From assembly GCF_900091955.1 (NCBI RefSeq), contig NZ_FMDF01000103.1, forward strand, positions 1 through 64,000: a stretch of 64,000 bases of DNA, in the 5' to 3' direction. The position numbers and the translations under genes were made by a program. This DNA comes from Streptomyces sp. Ncost-T10-10d (GTDB taxonomy: Bacteria; Actinomycetota; Actinomycetes; Streptomycetales; Streptomycetaceae). This document shows positions 25,578 to 34,435 of the stretch, piece by piece. The notes under the pieces are model-generated. The model was not told the origin of the DNA, did no database searches, and was given only the letters and a program-made list of their open reading frames with translations. Position 1 is the first letter of the stretch. Each line of letters opens with the position of its first letter.

Positions 25578-25706
25578 GTACAGCCGAACGAATGGCCGTT
25601 GATGGCCGTTCCTGCCACGCAGTCTTCCCGTCACACCGAACGACAGGCGAGCGGAGCGACGGTGACGCACTGACAGGTCGTCGGGGCGCAAGGTACGGGC
25701 CGACCG

Positions 25707-26825
25707 TCAGTGCACCGGGTAGCGGTCGGCCGGCCACACGACCGCGTGCTCGAACTCCACGCACAGGTCGTCGGCCACCTCGGTGATCACCGCTCGCCCC
25801 TCGGTCGCCACCAGCCAGGACGGCGGAAGGTGTACGTCCCCGTGGCGCGCGCCGAGCAGATTGCCGCAGACCGCACCGGTGGAGTCGCTGTCGCCCGAGT
25901 GGTTGACCGAGAGCAGCAGCGACTGGGCCACCTGATCGGCGCCCGGCAGCACGAGGGCGCAGTACACGGCGATGGCAAGGGCCTCCTCGGCGACCCAGCC
26001 CGCGCCGAGCCTCTCCACCTTCTCGGCGGTCGGCTCGCCTTCGGCGGCCAGGTCGACGGCCGCCCGCAGCGCCGTCGTCGTCTCCTCGTGCCCCGGGTGG
26101 CGGCCCAGCAGTTCCATGGCCCGCAGCACCGCACCCGCCATGGAGTCGCCCTCCAGGAGATGGGCGACGATCGCGGCGAACGCCCCGGCCGCGTACGCAC
26201 CGGTCGGGTGGCCGTGGGTGATCTGCGCGCACCAGTAGGCCAGCCGGAAGCCCACCTGGGCGTCCTCCCCCACCAGTCCGAAGGGGGCGGACCTCATCAC
26301 CGTGCCGCACCCCTTGGACCCGGTGTTGACGGGGCCGGGCTCACCGAGCCGCCCCGTCGGTTCGGGGACATGGCCGGTCGCGAGCCCCGTCAGACAGGCG
26401 TTGCCGGGCGCCCGGCGCGCATACAGCCAGGGCTGCTGCCTGAGCCAGCCGGTGCGTACCGGGTTGTCGGCTCCGCCGACCGGCAAAGTGGGGTGGTTCT
26501 GGGTGTCCAGCCAGCGCAGATAGGCGTTCCGCACGATCCCGATCTCGGCGCCGCCGATACCCTTCGACATCGCCCGGGAATGGGCCCTGATCAGTCCTTC
26601 GGCCGTGAACAGGGTCATCTGCGTATCGTCCGTGACCCGTCCGACGACCCCCTCCTCGTCGGGGAGAAGTCCTTGCACACCGTATTCACCGTGCGCGCGG
26701 CGGATACCGGCGAGCGAAAGGAACTCCACCGGGTTCCCCAGGGCGTCCCCGATCGCCCCGCCCAGCAGACAACCCCGGACCCTCGCCCTGCGGCCGGTAC
26801 GGTCCCCCCACGATGTGCCGTTCAC
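25707..26825 (-). CDS. ADP-ribosylglycohydrolase family protein
   Basis: The 372-residue protein belongs to the DraG/ARH family, which removes ADP-ribose from modified proteins or small molecules using two magnesium ions. The metal ligands are visible: GAIGDALGNPVEF near residue 20, VTDDTQMTLF near 60 and NHSGDSDSTGAVCGNLLGA near 315. The start is the GTG at 26823-26825, with GAGGGG seven bases upstream. No partner ADP-ribosyltransferase is adjacent, so the substrate is unknown. Confidence 0.92.
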   Translation of the reverse strand: MNGTSWGDRTGRRARVRGCLLGGAIGDALGNPVEFLSLAGIRRAHGEYGVQGLLPDEEGVVGRVTDDTQMTLFTAEGLIRAHSRAMSKGIGGAEIGIVRNAYLRWLDTQNHPTLPVGGADNPVRTGWLRQQPWLYARRAPGNACLTGLATGHVPEPTGRLGEPGPVNTGSKGCGTVMRSAPFGLVGEDAQVGFRLAYWCAQITHGHPTGAYAAGAFAAIVAHLLEGDSMAGAVLRAMELLGRHPGHEETTTALRAAVDLAAEGEPTAEKVERLGAGWVAEEALAIAVYCALVLPGADQVAQSLLLSVNHSGDSDSTGAVCGNLLGARHGDVHLPPSWLVATEGRAVITEVADDLCVEFEHAVVWPADRYPVH

Positions 26826-26925
26826 GCACGATCCCCTCAATCCGATCCGACGTCTCCATCCGATCCGACGTCGACATGTTCCAAAACACCGTCGCGGGTC
26901 CATCCTGGTAGGAGAGGCGATCGCC

Positions 26926-27204
26926 ATGCGTACCGGTAATGAACCGACGACTGCACGCAGTCCTCTGCGGCTGCGGCTCTGCCTGAGTCTATGGGGGCTG
27001 GCCTGGGCCGTCTTCGGCCTGGTTGCGTTCACGCTGACCGATCGCCCGGGCTGGGCCGCGGCCTGCGGTCTGCTGCTCCTGCTGGTCCTCGTGGACATCG
27101 CGGTGATCGTCCACCACATCCACCAGGGCCCGCACTACCAGCCGGGCCGCAATATCCCGCCGTACGAACCCGACCACGGCGGACGCGGCAGGTACGGGCA
27201 CTGA
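26926..27204 (+). CDS. Small two-helix membrane protein (DUF6343-like)
   Basis: The 92-residue protein has two membrane helices (LCLSLWGLAWAVFGLVAFTL and WAAACGLLLLLVLVDIAVIV) and a histidine-rich C-terminal tail (HHIHQGPHYQPGRNIPPYEP). The ATG at 26926 has GGAGAGG about nine bases upstream. It resembles a conserved Streptomyces family I recall as DUF6343; no function is known. It is divergent from the ADP-ribosylglycohydrolase gene, with 100 bases between. Confidence 0.82.
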   Translation: MRTGNEPTTARSPLRLRLCLSLWGLAWAVFGLVAFTLTDRPGWAAACGLLLLLVLVDIAVIVHHIHQGPHYQPGRNIPPYEPDHGGRGRYGH

Positions 27205-27259
27205 CTCGGATGTGCCGGGGCCGGGACGAGCTGGGGCGCACGCGCCCCGGCGGTGGGCG

Positions 27260-27628
27260 TCAGCCGTCCGTACGGAAGCGGGCCGCCTTCAGATACTCCG
27301 GGTTCGGGTCCAGTGCGGCGGCCAGCCTGAAGTGGCGTGCGGCCCGGTCGGAGCGGCCGGAGCGCTCGAAAGTGCGGGCGAGCGCGAAGTGCGCGAAGGC
27401 GTTGTCCGGTTCGCGCTCCAGGACGAGTTCGAATTCGAGCTCGGCAGGGCGCAGTTGGGCGGCGGCGAAGAAGGCGCGGGCCCGCAGCAGCCGGGCGGCG
27501 GTGCTCTCCGGATGGGACGCGATCACCGAGTCCAGGAGCTTGACCGCGCCCCTGGGGTCGTGCGCCGCCAACAGGTGTTCGGCCGCGCGGAAGTCGATGA
27601 CGTTGGTTTCCGGAGTCCTCTCGGGCAC
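27260..27628 (-). CDS. Tetratricopeptide-repeat protein
   Basis: The 122-residue protein consists of about three TPR helix pairs: AAEHLLAAHDPRGAVKLLDSVIASHPE, AARLLRARAFFAAAQLRPAELEFELVL, and AFAHFALARTFERSGRSDRAARHF, with the usual alanine, leucine and proline positions. TPR arrays bind proteins; the partner is unknown. It lies just downstream of coaE on the same strand with a 68-base gap and is probably a conserved neighbour rather than part of the CoA pathway. Confidence 0.88.
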   Translation of the reverse strand: MPERTPETNVIDFRAAEHLLAAHDPRGAVKLLDSVIASHPESTAARLLRARAFFAAAQLRPAELEFELVLEREPDNAFAHFALARTFERSGRSDRAARHFRLAAALDPNPEYLKAARFRTDG

Positions 27629-27696
27629 GATCGCATCCTTCCCTTCGCTACCGCGTTCTCAACATTCGGCCACTGTCCGGTATTCCGATACGGAAA

Positions 27697-28299
27697 TCAG
27701 CCTGCCGCGGCCCGCTGGGTCAGCTCCGACCAGACCTTGCGGACCTGCGGCTCCAGTTCCTCCAGCGGCCCGTCGTTGTCGACGATCAGATCGGCCACGG
27801 CACGCCGCTGCTCCCGGGTCGCCTGCGCGGCCATGCGGGCGCGCGCCTCGGACTCGGTCATGCCGCGCAGCCGTACGAGCCGGTCGAGCTGGGTCTCGGG
27901 ACTGGCGTCCACGACGACGACCAGGTCGTAGAGCGGGGCGAGGCCATTCTCCGTGAGGAGGGGGACGTCATGGACGACGACCGAGTCGGGTCCCGCGGCC
28001 CGCTCCAGCTCGGCGGAGCGGGCGCCCACCAGCGGGTGGACGATCGCGTTGAGGGTGGCGAGCCGGTCGGCGTCGGAGAAGACGATCGAGCCGAGCTTCG
28101 GCCGGTCCAGGGTGCCTTCGGCGGTGAGGATGCCGGCACCGAACGCGTCGACGACGGCCGCGAGACCGGGGGTTCCTGGCTCGACGACCTCTCTGGCGAT
28201 CCGGTCCGCGTCGATCAGCACCGCTCCGTATCCGACGAGCAGCCGTGACACTTCACTCTTGCCGGCGCCGATCCCACCGGTCAGGCCCACTTTCAGCAT
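27697..28299 (-). CDS. coaE: Dephospho-CoA kinase
   Basis: CoaE phosphorylates the 3'-hydroxyl of dephospho-CoA in the last step of coenzyme A synthesis. The 200-residue protein has Walker [17 protein letters not shown] at the N-terminus, the substrate-binding [44 protein letters not shown], and the lid segment [19 protein letters not shown]. Length and motifs are those of the bacterial enzyme. The gene starts shortly after the PAC2 gene and is followed by the TPR gene. Confidence 0.96.
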   Translation of the reverse strand: MLKVGLTGGIGAGKSEVSRLLVGYGAVLIDADRIAREVVEPGTPGLAAVVDAFGAGILTAEGTLDRPKLGSIVFSDADRLATLNAIVHPLVGARSAELERAAGPDSVVVHDVPLLTENGLAPLYDLVVVVDASPETQLDRLVRLRGMTESEARARMAAQATREQRRAVADLIVDNDGPLEELEPQVRKVWSELTQRAAAG

Positions 28300-28338
28300 G
28301 CCGGGCAGCCTAGTACGAGGGGTGACGGGCGCGGCCGG

Positions 28339-29277
28339 TCAGGCGTCCCCCTCACGCTCCGCGAGGAATCGCTCGAATTCGAGACCGATCTCGTCGGCGG
28401 ACGGCAGGTCGACCGGCTCGGCGACCAGGTTGCCCCGGGTCTCGGAGCCCGCGACCGCGTCGTACTGGTGCTCAAGGCCCTCCACGAGCGAGACGAGCTC
28501 CTCGTCGCCCTGGTCGATCTGCCGGTCGATCTCCGTCTGGGTGCGGTGGGCCTCCGTGCGCAGCGCATGGGCGACGGTCGGCAGGACCAGGCCGGTCGCG
28601 GCCGTGATCGACTCCAGGGCGGTGAGCGCGGCGTCCGGGTAGGCGGAGCGGGCGACGTAGTGCGGCACATGGGCGGCGACGCCGAGGACGTCGTGTCCGG
28701 CCTCCATCAGCCGGAACTCCACCAGTGCCTCGGCGGAGCCGGGCACCTGCGCCTCGTCGAACGGGCTGCGGTGGCCGGGCATGAGGTCCGTGCGGTTGCC
28801 GTGCGGGGTGATGCCGACGGGGCGGGTGTGCGGGACGCCCATCGGAATGCCGTGGAAGTTCACCGCGAGGCGGACACCGAGGCGTTCGACGATCTGCTCG
28901 ACGGCGGCGGCGAAGCGCTCCCACTCCACGTCCGGCTCGGGCCCGGAAAGCAGCAGGAACGGCGCTCCGGTGGCGTCCTGGACGACCCGTACGTCAATCG
29001 TCGGGGTCTCGTAGGCCGCCCAGCGGTCGCGCCGGAAGGTCAGCAGCGGGCGTCGTGCGCGGTAGTCGACGAGCCGGTCGTGGTCGAAGCTGGCAACGAC
29101 CTGGTGCGGCAGCGTTTCGAGCAGGCCGTCGACGATCTGCTCACCGGTCTCACCCGCGTCGATGTATCCGTCGAAGTGATAGAGCATGACCAGGCCGGCC
29201 GACTCCTGGGCGAGCGCCATGTCGACGACGGCCAGTCCCTTCGGCTCCCATTCGTACAAACTCTGCGGATCAGGCAC
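28339..29277 (-). CDS. PAC2-family (proteasome assembly chaperone-like) protein
   Basis: The 312-residue protein contains an N-terminal PAC2 domain: [62 protein letters not shown], and [18 protein letters not shown]. Actinobacteria encode a 20S proteasome, and this family is a candidate assembly factor, though it is distributed more widely than the proteasome. The C-terminal 70 residues are helical and acidic. The start is GTG with GAGGAGGAGCGG upstream. Confidence 0.9.
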   Translation of the reverse strand: MPDPQSLYEWEPKGLAVVDMALAQESAGLVMLYHFDGYIDAGETGEQIVDGLLETLPHQVVASFDHDRLVDYRARRPLLTFRRDRWAAYETPTIDVRVVQDATGAPFLLLSGPEPDVEWERFAAAVEQIVERLGVRLAVNFHGIPMGVPHTRPVGITPHGNRTDLMPGHRSPFDEAQVPGSAEALVEFRLMEAGHDVLGVAAHVPHYVARSAYPDAALTALESITAATGLVLPTVAHALRTEAHRTQTEIDRQIDQGDEELVSLVEGLEHQYDAVAGSETRGNLVAEPVDLPSADEIGLEFERFLAEREGDA

Positions 29278-29373
29278 GGTTACCGCTCCTCCTCGTGTTC
29301 TTGGAGAAGAACGCCCGGTGGGGTACGGGCATTCCCGGACCGTGCCCCTTCACCCGGCGTTTCATGCCAGACC

Positions 29374-30349
29374 TTATGCGAGAACGCGGGTGTGCAGTGC
29401 CGTCACCGCCTTCCGCGCGGAGGTGAACGCGCCGTGCTGCCAGGCATCCGCGTAGCTCAGGTGGTCACCGGCGAAGTAGACGCGTCCGGCGGCCTGGTTG
29501 AGCGGTGCGAAGGTTGGTGCGTCGGGGCCTTCCGACAGGGAGTGCCAGGAGGCCTCCGGGTACGGGGTCTGCCGTCAGTGGTGGGAGAACGACGTGGCAG
29601 GCTCCGTCCGGTACTTGTCACCGTGGATCTTCACGCCTTGGGCGATGGCCCGCGCCTCCCTGTCGCTCGGGGTGAGAGCGGCGTACGCGTCGGCGTTGGA
29701 GCCGGTGTTGCAGTACCCGATGCTGGTGCGGCGCTTGCCCTGGTGGCCGTAGAGAGGAGTTCGGCAACATAGCCGTACACGTCGGCCTTGGCGGTGCGGT
29801 AGCGCACCGGGGCCTTCATACCGGCCTCCTCGTTGAAGATATAGGCATGGGCGTTCACGTTGGTGAACACCTCGATAGGAACGTCGAGTTCGCGACGGTG
29901 GTCGAGGGTGACCATCCACTGGGAGATCCGGGCGGGCCCCGCGTTCATGTACTGCCCGTCACTGAAGTGCGCGGTCTGCCGGTTGCCGTAGGTGTCGATG
30001 GTGGAATCGCCGCCGCGCACGGTGAAGTTGCGGCCGCCCGTACGGCTCCGGGCCTCCAGGATCGTGCAGTCGTAGCCCGCCTTGCCCAGTTCGTACGCGG
30101 TGGTGAGTCCGGCGATTCCGCCGCCGACGATCACGACCTCGGTCACAGCCGCCCCTTCAGCGTGAAGTCCCCTTTACTGGGTGCGCGAAAGGCAGGTTCG
30201 CGGCTTGCTGCCTGGGCCGCGGGGGCGATGCCGAGGGCCCCCATGGTCGCGGACATCGCGCCCGCGCCACCCGTGATCCCTACGTTGCGCAGAAACGTGC
30301 GGCGGCTCGCGCCCGGCACCACAGGCGAGTTGCGCGAAGTGTGCGTCAT
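29374..30349 (-). pseudogene. Decayed flavin monoamine oxidase with Tat signal
   Basis: Pieces of one flavin amine oxidase lie in order on this strand. A Tat signal (SRRTFLRNVGITGGAGAM) from ATG 30349 runs to a stop at 30143, where the frame shifts into EVVIVGGGIAGLTTAYELG, the FAD-binding motif. That frame holds until about 29757 (DVYGYVAELL), where it shifts again and a middle part of roughly 250 residues is missing. The third piece (SIGYCNTGSNADAYAALTP) reads into a TGA at about 29578, probably an old tryptophan codon, and continues as RQTPYPEASWHSL to VYFAGDHLSYADAWQHGAF and a true stop at 29374. It cannot make a working enzyme. Confidence 0.85.
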
Positions 30350-30485
30350 GCCCCGGCGCCCCTTCGGATCGCGAGGTTGCCGGGATCCTGGCAAGGGCTT
30401 GTTACGGGCCGTCAGTTACTCGTGTATTCCGCACGTTTCTCTCTGCTCACCCCGATCGACGCCGCCGCGAACAATGGTCCAGACC

Positions 30486-30514
30486 TTGACATGGCCACAC
30501 CTCACCCTTACCGT
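30486..30514 (+). promoter_or_regulatory. Candidate vegetative promoter of the secreted beta-helix gene
   Basis: TTGACA (30486-30491), a 17-base spacer and TACCGT (30509-30514) match a HrdB/sigma-70-type promoter. The start codon at 30593 lies about 79 bases downstream of the -10 box. Confidence 0.55.
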
Positions 30515-30592
30515 CACTGGGCAGCACGTTCAGAGACTCGCCCCACATTCACGTACGAGAACTCTCGAACTCTTTCGACGGGAAGGCACCCC

Positions 30593-31555
30593 ATGCGTAC
30601 CCGCACGCTGCTCCCCGCTCTGCTGGCCACCGCACTCGCCACCGGCGGCCTCGCCCTCACCTCCGCCACCACCGCGGACGCGGCGACGGTCATCGATGTG
30701 AGCACCGCCGCCCAGCTCAAGTCCGCCCTCACCGCCGCGGCCCCCGGCGACACGATCAGCCTGGCCGACGGGACCTACACCGGCAATTTCAAGGCAACCG
30801 TCCCCGGCACCGCCTCCGCCCGGATCACCCTCACCGGCTCCGCCAAGGCAGTCCTCACGGCCGGCGGCGGCTACGGACTCCACCTCAACGGCGCCTCCTA
30901 CTGGACCGTCCAGGGCATCACCGTCGCCGGCGGCCAGAAGGGCATCATGGCCGACGCCGCCACCGGGGTAGTGATCGATTCGGTGACCGTGCACGATCTG
31001 GACATGGAGGGCGTGCACTTCCGCAAGTCCAGCAAGAACGGCGTCATCAAGAACTCGCGGATCTACGACACCGGGCACGACGGCCGCGGCATGGGCGAGG
31101 GCGTCTACGTCGGCACGGCGGGCGATCTCTCCGACCGGAGCGACCAGGTCCAGATCCGGAACAACACGATCGGACCGGGGGTCGGCGGCGAGAACGTCGA
31201 CATCAAGGAGGGCACCACCGGGGCACAGATCATCGGCAACACCTTCGACGGCAGCGGGCTGACCGGCGCCAACTACGACGACTCCTGGGTCGATGTGAAG
31301 GGCAACGACGTCCTGGTCGAGGGCAACACGGGCTCCCGTACGACCGACAACGGCTACGAGACCCACACCCAGCAGAGCGGCTGGGGCTGCGGCACCGTTT
31401 TCCGCAACAACACCTCGGACCTGACCGGCTCCACGGGCGACAAGCAAATCGCGTTCGACGTGACCAACCACAGCGCGAGCTGTCCGACCACCGTCTACAG
31501 CAGCAACACGGTGATCGGCGGCAAGGGCCTGACCAACATCAGCGTCACTCCGTGA
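30593..31555 (+). CDS. Secreted right-handed beta-helix protein (polysaccharide-lyase-like)
   Basis: The 320-residue protein has a clear signal peptide (LLPALLATALATGGLALTSA, cleaved near ADA-ATV). The mature part repeats short strands with asparagine and glycine turns typical of a parallel beta-helix: DTISLADGTYTGNF, RITLTGSAKAVLTAGGGYGL, WTVQGITVAGGQKGIM, IRNNTIGPGVGGENVDIKEG and TQQSGWGCGTVFRNNT. The DTISLADGTY start is shared with chondroitinase B-like and pectate-lyase-like enzymes. It probably binds or cleaves an extracellular polysaccharide. GGGAAGG precedes the ATG at 30593, and a strong terminator follows. Confidence 0.85.
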   Translation: MRTRTLLPALLATALATGGLALTSATTADAATVIDVSTAAQLKSALTAAAPGDTISLADGTYTGNFKATVPGTASARITLTGSAKAVLTAGGGYGLHLNGASYWTVQGITVAGGQKGIMADAATGVVIDSVTVHDLDMEGVHFRKSSKNGVIKNSRIYDTGHDGRGMGEGVYVGTAGDLSDRSDQVQIRNNTIGPGVGGENVDIKEGTTGAQIIGNTFDGSGLTGANYDDSWVDVKGNDVLVEGNTGSRTTDNGYETHTQQSGWGCGTVFRNNTSDLTGSTGDKQIAFDVTNHSASCPTTVYSSNTVIGGKGLTNISVTP

Positions 31556-31572
31556 CGGCACCGCGCATACGA

Positions 31573-31606
31573 GTGAGGCCCGCTCCCCGAGGGGAGCGGG
31601 CCTCAC
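31573..31606. terminator. Strong bidirectional terminator between the beta-helix gene and rpsA
   Basis: A perfect 16-base stem (GTGAGGCCCGCTCCCC and its complement) with a two-base loop, followed by TTTC. It lies between two converging genes, 18 bases after one stop and 43 bases from the other, and should serve both. Confidence 0.9.
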
Positions 31607-31648
31607 TTTCAGCTACTGCAGCCGATCACCGGCCGGAGGGGCAGAGCG

Positions 31649-33160
31649 TCAGCTCTGGCCGCCCGCCAGCTTCTCGCGCAGGGCAGCCAGGGCCTCGTCC
31701 GACGCCAGGGCGCCGGAGTTGTCCGCGGACTCCGAGGAGTACGAGCCGCCACCGCTGCCGCCGGAGGCAGCCGGGGCGCCACCGGCCGGGGCAGCAGCGC
31801 CCTCGGCAGCAGCGGCCTCGTCGGCCTCGCGGGACTTGATGACCTGGGCCTGGTGCTGCTCGAAGCGCTGCTGCGCCTCGGCGTACTGCGTCTCCCACGC
31901 CTCGCGCTGGGTCTCGTAGCCCTCGAGCCAGTCGTTGGTCTCGGGGTCGAAGCCCTCGGGGTAGATGTAGTTGCCCTGGTCGTCGTAGGACGCGGCCATG
32001 CCGTACAGGGTCGGGTCGAACTCGACCGAGGCCGGGTCGGCACCGAAGGACTCGTTGGCCTGCTTCAGCGAGAGGCTGATGCGGCGGCGCTCGAGGTCGA
32101 TGTCGATGACCTTGACGAAGATCTCGTCGTTGACCTGGACGACCTGCTCCGGGATCTCCACGTGGCGCTCGGCCAGCTCGGAGATGTGGACCAGACCCTC
32201 GATGCCCTCGTCGACGCGCACGAACGCACCGAACGGAACGAGCTTGGTGACCTTACCGGGAACGACCTGCCCGATCTGGTGCGTACGGGCGAACTGCTGC
32301 CACGGGTCTTCCTGCGTCGCCTTGAGCGACAGCGAGACGCGCTCGCGGTCCATGTCGACGTCGAGAACCTCGACGGTGACTTCCTGGCCGACCTCGACAA
32401 CCTCGGAGGGGTGGTCGATGTGCTTCCAGGACAGCTCGGAGACGTGCACGAGACCGTCGACGCCGCCGAGGTCCACGAACGCACCGAAGTTGACGATCGA
32501 GGAAACGACGCCGGAGCGGACCTGACCCTTCTGCAGGGTCGTGAGGAACGTCTGGCGGACCTCGCTCTGGGTCTGCTCCAGCCAGGCACGGCGGGACAGG
32601 ACCACGTTGTTGCGGTTCTTGTCCAGCTCGATGATCTTGGCCTCGAGCTCCTTGCCCACGTAGGGCTGGAGGTCGCGGACGCGGCGCATCTCGACGAGGG
32701 AGGCCGGCAGGAAGCCACGGAGGCCGATGTCGAGGATGAGACCACCCTTGACGACCTCGATGACGGTACCGGTGACGATGCCGTCCTCTTCCTTGATCTT
32801 CTCGATCGTGCCCCAGGCACGCTCGTACTGAGCGCGCTTCTTGGACAGGATGAGGCGGCCTTCCTTGTCCTCCTTCTGGAGAACCAGGGCCTCGATCTCG
32901 TCGCCGACCTTGACGACCTCGTTGGGGTCGACGTCGTGCTTGATCGAAAGCTCGCGGGAGGGGATGACGCCTTCGGTCTTGTAACCGATGTCGAGCAGGA
33001 CCTCGTCCCGGTCGACCTTCACGATGACGCCGTCGACGATGTCGCCGTCGTTGAAGTACTTGATCGTCTCGTCGATCGCGGCGAGGAAGGCTTCCTCGTT
33101 ACCGATGTCGTTGACCGCTACCTGCGGGGTGGTGGCGGTGGTCTCGGTGCTGCTCGTCAT
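31649..33160 (-). CDS. rpsA: 30S ribosomal protein S1
   Basis: S1 binds the mRNA leader and helps the 30S subunit start translation. The 503-residue protein has the four S1 repeats usual in actinobacteria, beginning near residues 38 (GDIVDGVIVKVDRDEVLLDI), 125 (GTVIEVVKGGLILDIGLRG), 210 (GVVSSIVNFGAFVDLGG) and 297 (GKVTKLVPFGAFVRVDEG), each ending in a VSLSLKAT- or ISLSLKQ-type strand. The C-terminal 110 residues are acidic and rich in alanine, serine and glycine, without further S1 repeats. The gene has a good vegetative promoter about 200 bases upstream. Confidence 0.97.
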   Translation of the reverse strand: MTSSTETTATTPQVAVNDIGNEEAFLAAIDETIKYFNDGDIVDGVIVKVDRDEVLLDIGYKTEGVIPSRELSIKHDVDPNEVVKVGDEIEALVLQKEDKEGRLILSKKRAQYERAWGTIEKIKEEDGIVTGTVIEVVKGGLILDIGLRGFLPASLVEMRRVRDLQPYVGKELEAKIIELDKNRNNVVLSRRAWLEQTQSEVRQTFLTTLQKGQVRSGVVSSIVNFGAFVDLGGVDGLVHVSELSWKHIDHPSEVVEVGQEVTVEVLDVDMDRERVSLSLKATQEDPWQQFARTHQIGQVVPGKVTKLVPFGAFVRVDEGIEGLVHISELAERHVEIPEQVVQVNDEIFVKVIDIDLERRRISLSLKQANESFGADPASVEFDPTLYGMAASYDDQGNYIYPEGFDPETNDWLEGYETQREAWETQYAEAQQRFEQHQAQVIKSREADEAAAAEGAAAPAGGAPAASGGSGGGSYSSESADNSGALASDEALAALREKLAGGQS

Positions 33161-33358
33161 GTGGGAAAGGGCTCCGGTACGGACAGTGAGTCGTAGGTAC
33201 TGCTACGCCGGGAGCCCGTATCGCCTCTGCAGAAGCCGGACAGCCCGGGAAACACCGAACCCGCTGGGCGGGAGGCGCCTCGTGAACCGAGGGGACATAC
33301 AACAGACGCGAGCGCGGCCTGCTAGGTCTGAGGCGCGCAGGCTCGCAGCGCAACTTGT

Positions 33359-33387
33359 AGCATACGGGGGCAGCCGGGCACGGTCAA
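33359..33387 (-). promoter_or_regulatory. Vegetative promoter of rpsA
   Basis: On the complement, TTGACC (33387-33382), a 17-base spacer and TATGCT (33364-33359) give a near-consensus HrdB promoter. It predicts an untranslated leader of about 190 bases before the rpsA start, long enough for autoregulation, although no specific structure is claimed. Confidence 0.75.
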
Positions 33388-33473
33388 TGCGCGAAGGCGC
33401 ACACCGGGGGCACAGTGCCCCATATCCGGCACAATTCGTGTTCTCCGAGGCCACATCGGCCCCGGGAGACAAT

Positions 33474-33499
33474 CCGTGAGTACGGAGCCGTACTCACGG
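33474..33499. promoter_or_regulatory. 26-bp near-perfect palindrome upstream of a methyltransferase gene
   Basis: CCGTGAGTACGG and CCGTACTCACGG flank a two-base AG centre. It lies 60 bases before the methyltransferase start and about 90 bases beyond the divergent rpsA promoter. It could be a repressor operator or a hairpin. The rest of the 398-base gap (33161-33558) holds the rpsA promoter and leader; nothing else was recognised. Confidence 0.55.
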
Positions 33500-33558
33500 G
33501 TACCCCTGGGTACGTACCGCGTGCGGCGGGGTGAAGGCAAACTACAACGACGGACACG

Positions 33559-34371
33559 ATGAGCCAAGAGATCTACGCGGCCGAACCCGAAGCGACTCGC
33601 CGCAGCGCGTCGGAGGCGGAGAGCAGCCGGGCAAGTCGCGGCTGGTGGGACCGGAACGCCGACGAGTACCAGAGCGACCACGGCGCCTTCCTCGGCGACG
33701 ACCGTTTCGTGTGGGGTCCGGAGGGGCTCGACGAGGCCGAGGCCGGTCTGCTCGGCCCCGCCGATTCGCTGAAGGGCCTCGACATCCTGGAGATCGGTGC
33801 GGGCGCGGCGCAGTGCTCGCGCTGGCTGGCCTCCAAGGGCGCCCGCCCGGTGGCCCTGGACCTCTCGCACCGGCAGCTGCAGCACGCGTTGCGGATCGGC
33901 GACGAGGTCCCCCTGGTCGAGGCGGACGCCGGGGTGCTGCCGTTCCGCGACGGCTCCTTCGACCTGGCGTGCTCCGCCTACGGCGCGGTGCCGTTCGTCG
34001 CCGATCCCGTGCAGGTGTTCCGCGAGGTGCACCGGGTGCTGCGCCCCGGGGGCCGCTGGGTCTTCTCGGTGACGCATCCGGTCCGCTGGGCGTTCCCGGA
34101 CGAGCCGGGTCCCGAGGGGCTCTCCGTCTCGGCCTCGTACTTCGACCGCACCCCCTATGTCGAGCAGGACGAGCAGGGCAATGCCGTGTACGTCGAGCAC
34201 CATCGGACGCTGGGCGACCGGGTGCGGGACGTGGTGGCCGGCGGGTTCCGGCTGGTCGACCTCGTCGAGCCGGAGTGGCCCGCCTGGAACAACCAGGAGT
34301 GGGGCGGCTGGTCCCCGCTGCGCGGCAGCCTGATCCCGGGGACGGCGATCTTCGTCTGCGTACGGGACTGA
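33559..34371 (+). CDS. Class I SAM-dependent methyltransferase
   Basis: The 270-residue protein has the methyltransferase fold: an N-terminal helical cap (WWDRNADEYQSDHGAFLGDD), motif I LDILEIGAGAAQCSRWLASKG (about 75-95), motif II RPVALDLSHRQLQHA, motif III ADAGVLPFRDGSFDLACSAYG, and VHRVLRPGGRWVFSVTHPVRW. This combination is common in actinobacterial methyltransferases next to rpsA. The substrate is not known. The palindrome at 33474-33499 lies in its upstream region. Confidence 0.9.
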   Translation: MSQEIYAAEPEATRRSASEAESSRASRGWWDRNADEYQSDHGAFLGDDRFVWGPEGLDEAEAGLLGPADSLKGLDILEIGAGAAQCSRWLASKGARPVALDLSHRQLQHALRIGDEVPLVEADAGVLPFRDGSFDLACSAYGAVPFVADPVQVFREVHRVLRPGGRWVFSVTHPVRWAFPDEPGPEGLSVSASYFDRTPYVEQDEQGNAVYVEHHRTLGDRVRDVVAGGFRLVDLVEPEWPAWNNQEWGGWSPLRGSLIPGTAIFVCVRD

Positions 34372-34435
34372 TACGGAGGCCCTGGGCCCGGTCCCGGGGT
34401 ACGGGAGCCCCGGTTCCCCGTACGAGACTGGGAGC

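Noticed and set aside
30143..30349. A stand-alone short Tat-signal protein
   Set aside because: It ends where the FAD-binding frame begins and matches the N-terminus expected for the adjacent broken monoamine oxidase.
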